From Cellulomonas taurus (GTDB lineage: Bacteria > Actinomycetota > Actinomycetes > Actinomycetales > Cellulomonadaceae), in the NCBI RefSeq assembly GCF_012931845.1, contig NZ_CP051884.1:3373432-3437431 (forward strand): DNA of 64,000 bases. Reading direction: 5' to 3'. The notes beneath the pieces were generated by a model. It searched no databases and was not told the DNA's origin. It saw only the letters and a list, made by a program, of their open reading frames with translations. The position numbers and the translations under genes were made by a program. This document shows, piece after piece, positions 54,232 through 63,426 of this stretch. Numbering within the stretch: position 1 is the stretch's first letter; each line of letters opens with the position of its first letter.

Positions 54232-55191
54232 GTGCCCCCCGCACTTCCCGCCAGTCCCCGTGTCGTCGTCCTCGCCGGGGGTCTGTCCCACGAGCGTGAC
54301 GTGTCGATCCGCTCCGGACGCCGGGTCGCCGACGCGCTGCGCACCGCGGGCGTCGACGTCACCGTGCACGATGTGGACGCCGATCTGGTCCCCGCCCTCG
54401 CCGACACCCGCCCGGACCTGGTCTGGCCGCTGCTGCACGGCGCGTCCGGCGAGGACGGGTCGGTGCGCGATGTCCTGGAGCTGCTCAACCTGCCCAGCGT
54501 CGGCACCGGGCCGCGGGCCAGCCGGATCGCCTGGTCGAAGCCGATCGCCAAGACCTCGGTGACCCGCGCCGGTCTGGCGACCCCGGAGTTCGTCACGCTG
54601 CCGCAGTCGCTGTTCCGGGAGCTGGGCGCCAACCGGATCCTGGACGCCGTGGTGGCGAAGCTGGGGCTGCCGCTGGTGGTCAAGCCGTCCCGCGGTGGCT
54701 CGGCGCTCGGTGTGACCCTGGTGCAGTCGCCGGAGGACCTGCCCCGCGCCATGGTCGCCTGCTTCGCCTACTCGGACACCGCACTGATCGAACGGGCGGT
54801 GCAGGGCACCGAGGTCGCGGTCAGCGTGGTGGAGCTGGATGGCGAGCCCGTCGCTCTGCCCGCCGTCGAGGTCGTCACCGAGGGGCCCTACGACTATGAC
54901 GCCCGGTACAACCCGGGTCGCACCGAGTACTTCGCACCCGCCCGGCTGTCCCCGGAGCTGGCGGACAAGGCCGCCGAGGTCGCGGTGGCCGCGCATCGGG
55001 CTCTGGGGCTGCGCCACCTGTCCCGTACCGACCTGATCATCGACGGCGACGGGCAGCCCTGGTTCCTGGAGGTCAACGTCGCCCCGGGCATGACGGAGAC
55101 GTCGCTCTTCCCGCAGGCCGCCGAGGCGGGTGGGCACGACCTGCCCACGCTCTACCGGCGCATTGTCGAGGACGCGCTCGGCACGCGCTGA
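54232..55191 (+). CDS. ddl: D-alanine--D-alanine ligase family protein
   Basis: A 319-aa ATP-grasp ligase. The family opener AGGLSHERDVSIRSG, the ATP-binding VKPSRGGSALGV (about residues 145-160) and the end VNVAPGMTETSLFPQAAEAG with the metal-binding Glu/Asn of DDL enzymes are all present. It would make D-Ala-D-Ala for the peptidoglycan stem. Because this copy stands near the origin among parAB and trx genes, rather than in a mur cluster, it may be a second ligase of this organism. The start is a GTG with GGAGG upstream. A strong terminator follows. Confidence 0.85.
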   Translation: MPPALPASPRVVVLAGGLSHERDVSIRSGRRVADALRTAGVDVTVHDVDADLVPALADTRPDLVWPLLHGASGEDGSVRDVLELLNLPSVGTGPRASRIAWSKPIAKTSVTRAGLATPEFVTLPQSLFRELGANRILDAVVAKLGLPLVVKPSRGGSALGVTLVQSPEDLPRAMVACFAYSDTALIERAVQGTEVAVSVVELDGEPVALPAVEVVTEGPYDYDARYNPGRTEYFAPARLSPELADKAAEVAVAAHRALGLRHLSRTDLIIDGDGQPWFLEVNVAPGMTETSLFPQAAEAGGHDLPTLYRRIVEDALGTR

Positions 55192-55203
55192 ACTGCTGAC
55201 ATG

Positions 55204-55239
55204 CAGGAGGCCCCCACGGCTTACCGTGGGGGCCTCCTG
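55204..55239. terminator. Bidirectional terminator between ddl and parB
   Basis: A perfect 16-bp inverted repeat (arms 55204-55219 and 55224-55239) with a CTTA loop lies 12 bases after the ddl stop and 66 bases from the convergent parB stop. It ends with a few T on one side and can serve both genes. Confidence 0.88.
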
Positions 55240-55305
55240 CTGTCTCGGTTCGTGCGCACGCACATTCCGCCGCGACGCGTGCCGCAGCGCACACCGCTCC
55301 GGCCG

Positions 55306-56331
55306 TCAGCTCTTCAGGATGCCCGGATCGTCCGGCGCCAGGCTGGCCAGGATGCGGTTGAGGTCCTGTACCGAGGCGAACTCGACGGTCAACTTGCCGC
55401 GGCTCTTACCCAGATCCACCTTCACCCGGGTCTCGAACCGGTCGGACAGCCGTCCGGCGAGGTCGTCCAGCGCCTCGTTCCGGATGCCGGCCCGCGGCGC
55501 GCGCTTGCGCTTCACAACGCCGTCCTCGGAACCGAGGGCGACGATCTCCTCGACCGCCCGGACCGACAGCCCCTCGGCGACGATCCGCTGCGCCAGCCGC
55601 TCGATCGCGGCACCGTCACTCAGACCCAGCAACGCACGGGCGTGCCCCGCGGACAGGACACCCGCGGCGACCCGACGCTGCACCAACGGGGGCAGGCGCA
55701 ACAGGCGCAGGGTGTTGGAGATCTGCGGCCGCGAACGATGGATCCGGGCAGCCAACTCCTCGTGCGTGCACCCGAAGTCGTCCAGCAGCTGCTGGTACGC
55801 GGCGGCTTCCTCCAGTGCGTTCAGCTGGGAGCGGTGCAGGTTCTCCAGGAGCGCGTCCCGCAGCAGGTCCCCGTCCTCGGTGTCCCGGATGATCGCGGGG
55901 ATCGTGTCCAGCCCGGCCTCCTGGGTCGCACGCCACCGGCGCTCCCCCATGATCAACTCGTAGCCGTCACCGACCGGTCGCACCACGACCGGCTGCAGCA
56001 CCCCGACCTCCTGGATGGACCCGACCAGCTCGGCCAGCGCCTCCTCGTCGAAGACCGTGCGCGGCTGCTGCGGATTCGGTCGGATCGACGCGACCGGCAG
56101 CGCCGCGAAACTCGCTCCCGGCACCGGAACAAGGCTCTGAGCAGCAGCTTCGCTCGAATCTGAGACGGTTGCGGTGGCCTTCGCCGCCGCATCGGCCTGG
56201 GCGGTGCCCTCGTCGGTCGAACGGTCCGGGAAGAACACGTCCACCGGGCGTGCCGCACCGTCCGGCCGGATGTCTGCGGTGGGGATCAGGGCACCCAGCC
56301 CTCGGCCCAACCCGCGTCGCTTCTCGCTCAC
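55306..56331 (-). CDS. parB: Chromosome-partitioning protein ParB
   Basis: A 341-aa DNA-binding clamp that loads at parS sites near the origin and spreads to organise it. It has the Arg-rich start ([17 protein letters not shown]), the CTP-binding box with GERRWRA (residues 129-135) and ENLHRSQLN (163-171), the helix-turn-helix (about 180-235: [12 protein letters not shown]), and a short C-terminal dimerisation part. The start is a GTG in the parA stop, an overlap of 4 bases. The parS-like sites it should bind lie upstream at 57357-59945. No FtsK or other partner is adjacent. Confidence 0.95.
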   Translation of the reverse strand: MSEKRRGLGRGLGALIPTADIRPDGAARPVDVFFPDRSTDEGTAQADAAAKATATVSDSSEAAAQSLVPVPGASFAALPVASIRPNPQQPRTVFDEEALAELVGSIQEVGVLQPVVVRPVGDGYELIMGERRWRATQEAGLDTIPAIIRDTEDGDLLRDALLENLHRSQLNALEEAAAYQQLLDDFGCTHEELAARIHRSRPQISNTLRLLRLPPLVQRRVAAGVLSAGHARALLGLSDGAAIERLAQRIVAEGLSVRAVEEIVALGSEDGVVKRKRAPRAGIRNEALDDLAGRLSDRFETRVKVDLGKSRGKLTVEFASVQDLNRILASLAPDDPGILKS

Positions 56332-57323
56332 TCGCCCTCCTCCTGTGCCGTGCCGGACACACCCCGGTCGGCGAGTTCTCGTGCCGCTTCCAAGTACGCC
56401 AGCGCGCCACTCGACGACGGATCGTAGGTCATCACGGTCTGCCCGTAGGAGGGCGCCTCCGACACGCGGACCGAGCGCGGGATCGTCGTGTTCAACGTCA
56501 ACGCCGGGAAGTGCTCCCGCACCTCCTGCGCGACCTGCTGCGCGAGATTGGTACGACCGTCGTACATGGTGAGCAGGATCGTCGACACGTGCAGGCCCTT
56601 GTTCAGGTGTGCCTGGATCAGTTCGATGGACTTGAGGAGCTGGCTCAGGCCCTCCAGCGCGTAGTACTCGCACTGGATCGGGATCAGCACCTCGTCGGCC
56701 ACGACGAACGCGTTGACGGTCAGGAGTCCCAGGCTCGGCGGGCAGTCCACCAGTACATAGTCGATCCGCGACTCGCCGCGCCCCACCCGCTGCTCCAGGT
56801 AGGCGTGCAGCGCATTGCGTAGTCGTGTCTCCCTTGCCACCAGCGAGACCAGCTCGATCTCCGCGCCCGAGAGGTCGATGGTCGCCGGCACGCACCACAG
56901 GTTGTCCAGCCCCGCGGCCGGCGCGACCGCGGTCTCCAGCGCGGCGCCGTCGACCAGCACGTCGTACACGGACGGAACGCCTGCGTGGTGGTCCACTCCG
57001 AGCGCTGTCGACGCGTTGCCCTGCGGGTCGTTGTCGATCACCAGAACGTTGAGCCCGGACTTCGCCAGTGCCACAGCCAGATTGACGGTGGTCGTGGTCT
57101 TGCCGACGCCGCCCTTCTGGTTCGCCACCGTGATCACCCGGGTGTGATCCGGGCGCGGGAACGCGCGGCCGGTCAGTTGGATCCGGCGGCTGGCGTCGAC
57201 CCGCAGTTCGGCGAGCAGCGGGGTGTCATCGTCCGCAGGCGGCAAGGAGGCCACGATCGCCGCACGACGGCGCTCGTCGTCCATGGTCGCGCCCGCGCCC
57301 GGCCAGCTCAATTCGTCGCTCAC
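56328..57323 (-). CDS. parA: Chromosome-partitioning ATPase ParA
   Basis: A 331-aa Walker-type ATPase that drives origin segregation with ParB. The deviant Walker [10 protein letters not shown] begins at residue 70, with Walker A' [10 protein letters not shown] and the Walker [11 protein letters not shown] following. A 60-residue N-terminal extension is present, common in actinobacterial ParA. The GTG start (57323) overlaps the rsmG stop, so rsmG-parA-parB form one operon. Confidence 0.95.
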   Translation of the reverse strand: MSDELSWPGAGATMDDERRRAAIVASLPPADDDTPLLAELRVDASRRIQLTGRAFPRPDHTRVITVANQKGGVGKTTTTVNLAVALAKSGLNVLVIDNDPQGNASTALGVDHHAGVPSVYDVLVDGAALETAVAPAAGLDNLWCVPATIDLSGAEIELVSLVARETRLRNALHAYLEQRVGRGESRIDYVLVDCPPSLGLLTVNAFVVADEVLIPIQCEYYALEGLSQLLKSIELIQAHLNKGLHVSTILLTMYDGRTNLAQQVAQEVREHFPALTLNTTIPRSVRVSEAPSYGQTVMTYDPSSSGALAYLEAARELADRGVSGTAQEEGE

Positions 57324-58063
57324 CGGCGTGACCCCTTCTTCGTTCGACGGCCCGATGTTTCCCGTGAAACGACCGGCTTGCCCGCACTCTCCTTGCCCGC
57401 ACTCTCCTTGGACGCCACGACGACGGTGGTCGGCTCCAGACCGTCCAGGGTCGGCGCGGTCTCGATCCGCACCGCTCCCCCGCCGTACCTGGCCAGAACA
57501 TCAGCGCCCTCAGTGACTTCCTCTCCCGCGCGGCCGCCCTTCAACGCGACCAGCTCACCGCCCACGCGGAGCAAGGGCATCGTCCACGGGTACAGCTTGG
57601 CAAGCGCCGCCACCGCACGGGCCGTCACGGCATCCGCCTGCAACGTGCCCACCTGTTCCTCGGCCCGACCGCGCACCACTCGCGCATTCGAGAGGTCCAG
57701 CTCCGCGATGACCTCGGAGAGCCAATCAGTGCGACGTTCCATCGGCTCCAGCAGCACCACCTCGGCGTCCGGCCGCATCGCCGCGATCACCACCCCCGGC
57801 AAGCCCGCACCCGAGCCCACGTCCACGATCAGCCCGGTGCTGGGCAGGAACGGGACGACAGCCGCCGAGTTCACCAGGTGCCGCTCCCACAGCCGGCTGA
57901 CCTCGCGCGGACCCACCAGGCCCCGGAGAACCCCCTGGTCAGCCAGCAGATCGTGGAAACCCGACACCGCGCCCCAGGAGTCGCCGAACAGCTCCGGGAG
58001 GCGCGGGTCGCCGTCCAGCGGGTCGGGCACGACCACCTCAGCCGAGCCGTCCACCCGTGCCAC
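57320..58063 (-). CDS. rsmG: 16S rRNA 7-methylguanosine methyltransferase RsmG
   Basis: A 247-aa enzyme (GidB) that methylates G527 of 16S rRNA with SAM. The SAM motif VDVGSGAGLPGVV is at about residues 75-87 and the VVLLEPMERRTDWLSEV stretch follows. A C-terminal Lys/Arg/Ser-rich tail contains a perfect parS-like site in its DNA (57357-57370). Two starts compete: GTG 58063 has GGGGAGAGG with 8-base spacing, while ATG 58084 has a Shine-Dalgarno touching the codon; I use 58063. It heads the rsmG-parA-parB operon. Confidence 0.9.
   Translation of the reverse strand: MARVDGSAEVVVPDPLDGDPRLPELFGDSWGAVSGFHDLLADQGVLRGLVGPREVSRLWERHLVNSAAVVPFLPSTGLIVDVGSGAGLPGVVIAAMRPDAEVVLLEPMERRTDWLSEVIAELDLSNARVVRGRAEEQVGTLQADAVTARAVAALAKLYPWTMPLLRVGGELVALKGGRAGEEVTEGADVLARYGGGAVRIETAPTLDGLEPTTVVVASKESAGKESAGKPVVSRETSGRRTKKGSRR
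57357..57370 (+). promoter_or_regulatory. parS-like site 1 (inside rsmG 3' end)
   Basis: GTTTCCCGTGAAAC, a one-base variant of the parS core GTTTCACGTGAAAC. It lies within rsmG coding sequence. Confidence 0.75.
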
Positions 58064-58324
58064 CGACGTCGCCTCTCCCCGCATCTCCCCGCCATCCCGC
58101 GGCGGTCTGCCAGGCGTGGTGTTCGGACGCACAGAGGACTCCTGCTCTCGTTGCTGCGACGGTGTGCGCCGCGGATCGCTGTGCGACCCGGACCGGCTCA
58201 CTGGCTCGGGACAACGGTACCCCGGTGCACTGACGGGATGGCGCCGCGTGGGTCGCGTGCGGTGGGTCGTCGCAGGCTCGCACGCATGGGTCGCCACGTC
58301 GTCGGACGCGGGCCTCACGAGGTT

Positions 58325-58338
58325 GTTTCCCGTGAAAC
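58325..58338 (+). promoter_or_regulatory. parS-like site 2
   Basis: GTTTCCCGTGAAAC, identical to site 1, upstream of rsmG and 38 bases before the 16-bp hairpin at 58377-58412. Confidence 0.78.
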
Positions 58339-58376
58339 GCGTCGCCCGGGTCGGCGTCTGGCGGCAGGGCGAGGCG

Positions 58377-58412
58377 CACACTCCCCTGCGCAAGGGTGCG
58401 CAGGGGAGTGTG
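58377..58412. terminator. Orphan 16-bp perfect hairpin upstream of rsmG
   Basis: Arms 58377-58392 and 58397-58412 are perfectly complementary with a 4-base loop (AGGG). No gene ends here in either direction, so it could be a remnant terminator of a lost gene or a barrier against read-through into rsmG. Confidence 0.6.
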
Positions 58413-58822
58413 GACGTGGCCGGGCTGTCCGGTGGCGGAGGTGCGCGCCGAACCGGAGGCGACCGCGAACCCGGCAAGCCCAGATACTCACGGCGTGCGC
58501 TCAACGGCAGCACATGATGTGCGCCGAGAGGCTCCTCGCGGGAGATGCGCCACGTTCGGCGCAACATCGCGTCGACACCCACGCCGCGTCGATGTGCCGC
58601 GCCCTACGGGCTCCCGCACCATGGCCCCAGCCGCGGGTGACGTACGCCTCGCGGTTTCGTGCCGATCGCACCGACACCGCTCGAGCGCCTCCGCGCTGCG
58701 GGGCGCCGATGCACCCGGACTGCGGCACCCAGTCGGCCGTCATGGACGAGGGGCGGTCTATGACGCAATGTCCGCACCATCGCCACGTCCACCGGCGCAG
58801 CTCCCCCTGCGGCTACGCGCAT

Positions 58823-58836
58823 GTTTCCCGTGAAAC
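58823..58836 (+). promoter_or_regulatory. parS-like site 3
   Basis: GTTTCCCGTGAAAC, identical to site 1. Confidence 0.78.
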
Positions 58837-58870
58837 CGCGCCGCATACCTGACACCAGCCGGGCACTCCG

Positions 58871-58884
58871 GTTTCCCGTGAAAC
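58871..58884 (+). promoter_or_regulatory. parS-like site 4
   Basis: GTTTCCCGTGAAAC, identical to site 1 and 48 bases from site 3. This is the closest pair, the type of tandem spacing expected at a ParB loading centre. Confidence 0.8.
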
Positions 58885-59606
58885 ATCAGCTCTCGGCCAG
58901 TGCTTCGTAGCGCAAGACTGACATGCCAGGTCGCAACCCGAGCGAGGCGCATCATGCCCACCAGCGCGACGGTGCCCGCCTGACCCGCCTGGCCGTCGCC
59001 GCGGGCAATCGGGGTGTCCGCTAGCCTCCCGCTGCGGGGCACGAGCAACACCAAGCGCGTCTTGCCCACTAAGGCAGTCGTGGCCGTCCGTCTGGTGGAG
59101 CGCGCAATCCGCATCCCGAGTCGGCCCCACCTGCAGGTCCTTGCGGTCCGGCCTTGGCCTGAACGGGCGGTCGAGTGGGCCGACACCCCGCCCATCGGCC
59201 GGTCCTCGGCACGAGCGAGCCTTGCGGTCGCAGAAGCGGCGGTGGGTTCTGAGAACAGCGGTACCCAAAACGAGACGGCGCGCACTCCACACACGGCTTG
59301 GCCCGAAGACGCCCGGCCGCGAACCACCATAGAAGCTCTGCGGACCGGCGAGAATGACCGCTCCGCTCCCCTGGTTCAGGGCCCACGACCGGTCTCACTA
59401 TCCCCGCGTACCCCATGGACCCACCACCCGCGGCGTACGGCTGCGCCGTAAGCCTCACGTCCCGCGCCCCGTCCACGTTCACGCTCACGTTCACCCCGAC
59501 GGCCCACGGTCCACGGCTCTGAGCTCGGCACTCAGAGCTCGCCGTTTGGCCCTCAGAGCTCGGGGCTTGGCACCCAGGGATCGGAACTCGGAGCTCGGGA
59601 CGCAAA

Positions 59607-59702
59607 GCTCGGGGCTCGGGGCTCGGGGCTCGGGGCTCGGCGCTCGGGGCTCGGCGCTCGGCGCTCGGGGCTCGGCGCTCGGCGCTCGGCGCTCGGCGCT
59701 CA
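59607..59702 (+). repeat. 13-14 copies of a 7-bp tandem repeat
   Basis: The unit GCTCGGS (GCTCGGG or GCTCGGC) repeats without gaps for about 96 bases, with degenerate copies upstream to about 59520. Because 7 is not a multiple of 3, all three frames read the same 7-residue repeat, so ORFs through it (repeats of AERRAPS or ARGSALG types) are not evidence for coding. Confidence 0.85.
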
Positions 59703-59931
59703 CTATCCACGGTGGCGGCGGAGTTCGAACTCATCATCAGCCGACTCAGACGAGCGACCGCCCGCAGCCCACGCGTTGCATCAGGCCTCGCCTGGTGCCG
59801 GGCGTCACCGCCATCCCGCCTCTACGCCTGGTCGCCCCCACAACCCTCGCATGGGTGAGGCGGCCCCAGCTCCCTGGCTAGCCGCCCGTGACCCCCTGGC
59901 GGAGACGGCGGCGGGGTATCTCGTGACGCCT

Positions 59932-59945
59932 GTTTCCCGTGAAAC
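59932..59945 (+). promoter_or_regulatory. parS-like site 5
   Basis: GTTTCCCGTGAAAC, identical to site 1. A degenerate copy, GGTTGCCGTGAAAC (59970-59983), has two mismatches. Confidence 0.78.
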
Positions 59946-60410
59946 ACACGACCGCCTCACTCCCGCGTTGGTTGCCGTGAAACACGTGACACCCTCGCCC
60001 CCACCTTCGTCTCCCGTGAGCACGCAACCCACTCGTCGCCGCCGACCGAAAGCCTGTCGATTCCCTACAGGAGACGGGTCCGTCACTCCGTGCTGGCCTG
60101 GTTGCGATCGCCGCCATTGCGACCGCCGCCGCCGCCCACTCCAGCTCCCAGCCCTGGCACCACCATCCCGACTCTCACAGCCTGTCGCCCCAGGCCGGTG
60201 AGCCGCCCGAGCCGCCAACGACTGGCGCCGAACACGGAGCGAACCGGGGTTCATGTGCAGTTGATGGTGACGACCGGCGATCAGAACCCCACCGGACACC
60301 GACCTCTAACGCGCCGCACCCAACGGTCCGTAGCCGCATACCGACACTGGTTGCCCGACCCAGCGGCGCCCCGGCCACCACCACCGCACGACCGCACCCC
60401 TGCGCCGTGT

Positions 60411-60461
60411 CACCGCCACCGGCACCGCCACCGCCACCGCCACCGCCACCGCCACCGCCAC
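60411..60461 (+). repeat. Tandem CACCGC hexamer repeat
   Basis: About eight copies of CACCGC, with one interruption, make a 51-base simple repeat. It is read as Pro-rich or His/Arg-rich strings in different frames, and I see no gene using it. Confidence 0.8.
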
Positions 60462-60800
60462 GATGCTGCAACACGCCGACGCGTCACCTGCGCGCGACCG
60501 TCGCCCTTCAACAACCACCAGCGAGCACCGCGCCCACCGGTGCCCGGTCCCACTCCTCCACGGCTGCCAGCCCCCGGGCCCTCCTCCCGCACACGACGAC
60601 CAGTCTCATGAACCGCACCCAGCACGATCGCAGTATCCGACTGACGCTCCTCATCAGACCGCCGCCGACGGGGACACCCACGCCGTGACGAGTCGCGCGC
60701 TGAGGACAGCGCTCCGAGTCAACACTCGACGCTCCGAAACACCGTTCCTCACAATTGCGACTAATTCACCAGGAGCCATCCTCCGGGCCTCGCCGACAAC

Positions 60801-60836
60801 ACGAGAGGCCGTCCCGAATCCGGAACGGCCTCTCGT
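60801..60836 (-). terminator. Terminator of the rpmH-to-jag transcript
   Basis: Arms ACGAGAGGCCGTCCCG (60801-60816) and CGGAACGGCCTCTCGT (60821-60836) form a 16-bp stem with one mismatch and a 4-base loop, 49 bases after the jag stop. Confidence 0.8.
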
Positions 60837-60884
60837 CAACTCCACCGGAACGCCTCTCAGCGTCCCCTCCCCCGCCTCACGGGG

Positions 60885-61394
60885 TCACTTCGCGCGGATC
60901 ACCACATACCGCGACGGCTCCACGCCCTCCGAGTCGGAGCTCAACCCGGCAGCGGCGACCGCGTCGTGCACGACCTTGCGCTCGAACGGGTTCATCGGCT
61001 CCAGCGACTCGTCGGCGCCGGACTCCTTGACCCGAGCGATTGCGGCCTCGGCGAGCGACACCAACTCGGCCTTGCGCTCTCCGCGGTACCCGGCGACGTC
61101 CAGCATGAGCCGCGACCGGTCACCCGTCTTCGCCTGGACGGTGAGTCGGGTCAGCTCCTGCAGAGCGTCGAGCACCTCGCCGTCCTTGCCGACCAGACGC
61201 CGCAGCGCCCGCTCGGCACCCTCGTCCGCCACGATCTCCACGGAGGCCCGGCCGTTGTCGACGTCGATGTCGATGTCACCGTCCAGGTCCGCGATGTCGA
61301 GCAGCTCCTCGAGGTAGTCGGCGGCGATCTCGCCCTCCTCCTCCAGCCGGGAGGTGGCGGCGCTGACGTCGGGTGCCTCACTCGGTGTGGTCAT
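60885..61394 (-). CDS. jag: R3H/KH-domain RNA-binding protein (Jag/KhpB-type)
   Basis: A 169-aa protein with an acidic N-terminus, a KH domain (about residues 55-110: RRLVGKDGEVLDALQELTRL, with its GxxG as GKDG) and an R3H domain at the end (about 120-169: NPFERKVVHDAVAA and GVEPSRYVVI). The Jag_N domain of Firmicutes is absent, which is the usual actinobacterial form. It is thought to bind RNA in the envelope-biogenesis context with YidC, whose gene is next, upstream in the operon by 75 bases. Confidence 0.92.
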   Translation of the reverse strand: MTTPSEAPDVSAATSRLEEEGEIAADYLEELLDIADLDGDIDIDVDNGRASVEIVADEGAERALRRLVGKDGEVLDALQELTRLTVQAKTGDRSRLMLDVAGYRGERKAELVSLAEAAIARVKESGADESLEPMNPFERKVVHDAVAAAGLSSDSEGVEPSRYVVIRAK

Positions 61395-61469
61395 CTCAAC
61401 TCCTGTGTCGTGTCGCGCCCGACCGGCGCGGAGGTGATGGGCGGGCGAACCCGCGGGAACTGCCGAGGG

Positions 61470-62756
61470 TCAGGAACCCTTGCGCTTCTTCGCTGCTCGA
61501 GGTGCCGGGGTGGAGCCGTCGGCGTTCGGGTCGAACTCGTCTGGCTCAGCGTCGGACACCGGCGCGGCGGAGGCCTTCGGTGCGGCGGCGGGCTTCCCGG
61601 ACTTCGCGGCGCCAGACTTCGGAGCGGCCCCGGACTTCGGCGCGGTCCCGGAGGTGGCGGCGGACTTCGGCGCGGTGCCGGACTTCGCCGCGCTCGTCTT
61701 GCCGGAGGTGGACGCTCCGGAGTCGTCGACGGCCGTCGGGGTCACGGGCGGCAGCTCCGACACACCGGCCGGACCCTTCTTCTTGGCCCGGGCCTTGCCT
61801 ACCGGCTGCTGACGCTGACCACTGACCGGCCGCGCCTCCTCGATGCCGGGGATGCCACCCTCGTCGGTCAGCACGTCGCCACGGGCGGCAGCCTTCTTCG
61901 CCTTGCGTGCCTTGAGCGCGAGCTCGGCCTGCGAGCCGGGGGCCGGCATCCGGCGGATCGTGTAGAACTGCTGGCCCATGGTCCACAGGTTGGTGGTGGT
62001 CCAGTAGATCAGCACACCGATCGGGAAGTTCACGCCGGAGAAGGCGAAGATCAGCGGGAAGACGTACATCAGCATCTTCTGCTGCTGCGCCATCGGGCCT
62101 TCGAGAGCGGCCGGCGGCATGTTCTTCATCGTCAGCTGACGCTGGGTGGTGAAGGTGGTCACCGACATCGCGACGATCAGGATGACCGTGACGATCCGGA
62201 TGTGCAGCGCCTGCGACCCGTCGCCGAAGGCGGCGGCGTTCATGAAGGTGCCGGACAGCGGCGCGCCGAACACCGAGGCGGACTCGGCCTGACCGGCGAC
62301 GCTCTGCGTGATCGGGCCGACGGAGTCACGGCTCCAGGTGCCCGCGGCGATCTGCGGCAGCGAGTTCAGCACCCGGAACAGGGCGAAGAAGATCGGGGAC
62401 TGCGCCAGGATCGGCAGGCAGGAGGCGAAGGGGTTGGTGCCGTGCTTGCGGTACAGCTCCATCGTCTCGCGGCTCATCGCCTCGCGGGACGCGGGGTCGG
62501 TCTTCCCCTTGTACTTCTTCTGGATCTTCTGCATCTCCGGCTGGACCAGCTGCAGGCCGCGCTGGGCCTTGATCTGCCGGAAGAACAGCGGGATCAGGAT
62601 GATCCGCATGACGATCACGAGGCCGACGATCGACAGCCCCCAGGCAGCACCGCCCGCCGGGTCGAGGCCGAGGAACTCGAACGCCTTGTGGAAGGCGTAC
62701 ATGATCCAGGCGACCACGACCATGATCGGGTACAGCAGGCCGTCGAACCAGCTCAT
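61470..62756 (-). CDS. yidC: Membrane protein insertase YidC
   Basis: A 428-aa YidC/Oxa1 insertase that helps membrane proteins fold into the bilayer. Residues 1-30 are the first helix (MSWFDGLLYPIMVVVAWIMY), followed by the conserved positively charged groove helix, five helices in all up to residue 280. The C-terminal 140 residues are Lys/Ala/Ser/Gly-rich with repeats of KSGTAPKSAA, longer than in E. coli and typical of actinobacteria, where such a tail can bind ribosomes. The ATG at 62756 is chosen over upstream in-frame starts, which extend into yidD. Confidence 0.95.
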   Translation of the reverse strand: MSWFDGLLYPIMVVVAWIMYAFHKAFEFLGLDPAGGAAWGLSIVGLVIVMRIILIPLFFRQIKAQRGLQLVQPEMQKIQKKYKGKTDPASREAMSRETMELYRKHGTNPFASCLPILAQSPIFFALFRVLNSLPQIAAGTWSRDSVGPITQSVAGQAESASVFGAPLSGTFMNAAAFGDGSQALHIRIVTVILIVAMSVTTFTTQRQLTMKNMPPAALEGPMAQQQKMLMYVFPLIFAFSGVNFPIGVLIYWTTTNLWTMGQQFYTIRRMPAPGSQAELALKARKAKKAAARGDVLTDEGGIPGIEEARPVSGQRQQPVGKARAKKKGPAGVSELPPVTPTAVDDSGASTSGKTSAAKSGTAPKSAATSGTAPKSGAAPKSGAAKSGKPAAAPKASAAPVSDAEPDEFDPNADGSTPAPRAAKKRKGS

Positions 62757-62775
62757 GACAGGGCTTCTCCAGGGA

Positions 62776-63054
62776 TCAGTGCGCGGCGGTGGCCGCGTCG
62801 TGCGAGTGTCGTCGGTGACCGACAGGTGGAACGTCGTCGACGCCGCCCGGGTTCCAGGGGTTGCACCGCAGCAACCGCCAGGCGGCCATCGCACCGCCCC
62901 GGAACACGCCGTGCCGCTCGATCGCGGTCACGGCGTAGGACGAACAGGACGGGTAGAACCGGCAGGTCGGCGGCGTCATCGGGGAGATGAACCGCTGGTA
63001 GCCGCGGACCAGGAGCACCAGGAGGCGCCGCGGTGCGCGCAGCACGCTGGTCAC
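62776..63054 (-). CDS. yidD: Membrane protein insertion efficiency factor YidD
   Basis: A 92-aa small protein with an amphipathic N-terminal helix (residues 1-20) and the core signature with [21 protein letters not shown] and the [16 protein letters not shown] motif, in which four Cys are kept. It lies between rnpA and yidC, the standard order, and overlaps rnpA by 4 bases through a GTG start. The His-rich end (GHRRHSHD) may bind metal or just be polar. Confidence 0.94.
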   Translation of the reverse strand: MTSVLRAPRRLLVLLVRGYQRFISPMTPPTCRFYPSCSSYAVTAIERHGVFRGGAMAAWRLLRCNPWNPGGVDDVPPVGHRRHSHDAATAAH

Positions 63055-63413
63055 GCCGCACCCCGTTCGACCAGGCGGCGGCCGGCGGTGCGCAGCGCAC
63101 CGTCCAGGTCACGACCCAGTCCGGCGTAGTCGGCGTCGGCCGCCGGCCCGAGCGCGCGGATCACCAGGTCACTGCCCTGGCCGACGGCGTCCATCCGGTC
63201 GGCCATCAGTGCCCGCAGCCGGCGCTTGACCCGGTTGCGGACCACCGCGTTGCCGACGGCCTTGGACACGACGAAACCGACCGCCGGACCAGGTCCGGGG
63301 TCGGTTCGCGTCACGAGGTGCACCACGAGCGTGTTCCGCCCGGCGCGCGCACCAGTGCGGACGGTCCGCTCGAACTGAGCGGACTGGCGCATCCGGTGCT
63401 CGGCAGGCAGCAC
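63051..63413 (-). CDS. rnpA: Ribonuclease P protein component
   Basis: A 120-aa basic protein that assists the RNase P RNA in tRNA maturation. It shows the start [19 protein letters not shown], the RNR-motif region [16 protein letters not shown] and the C-terminal helix of the family. The length is the normal one. GTG 63413 begins the reading; a longer in-frame start at 63488 is rejected because it crosses rpmH. The order rpmH-rnpA-yidD-yidC is kept. Confidence 0.94.
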   Translation of the reverse strand: MLPAEHRMRQSAQFERTVRTGARAGRNTLVVHLVTRTDPGPGPAVGFVVSKAVGNAVVRNRVKRRLRALMADRMDAVGQGSDLVIRALGPAADADYAGLGRDLDGALRTAGRRLVERGAA

Positions 63414-63426
63414 CGCAGCTGTGGTG

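Larger units (their letters stand above)
58413..60800. other. About 2.4 kb of non-coding sequence near the origin
   Basis: No ORF here has a family signature, a Shine-Dalgarno with proper spacing and ordinary codon use; several long open frames exist on both strands, but these are expected from the composition and the tandem repeats. The sequence holds three of the five perfect parS-like sites (58823, 58871, 59932), the 7-bp and CACCGC repeats and otherwise nothing I recognise. It may be remnant or structural DNA between jag and rsmG. Confidence 0.6.

Noticed and set aside
59607..59702. CRISPR array
   Set aside because: The unit is only 7 bases with no spacers, so it is a simple tandem repeat. 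No cas gene is in the window.
59069..59737. ORFs rich in AERRAPS-type repeats over the 7-bp array
   Set aside because: A 7-bp repeat keeps any frame free of stops and makes a 7-residue repeat, so openness is not evidence for translation. No Shine-Dalgarno or family match.
60966..62990. A 674-aa plus-strand frame over jag and yidC
   Set aside because: It is antisense to two well-recognised genes and has no motifs.
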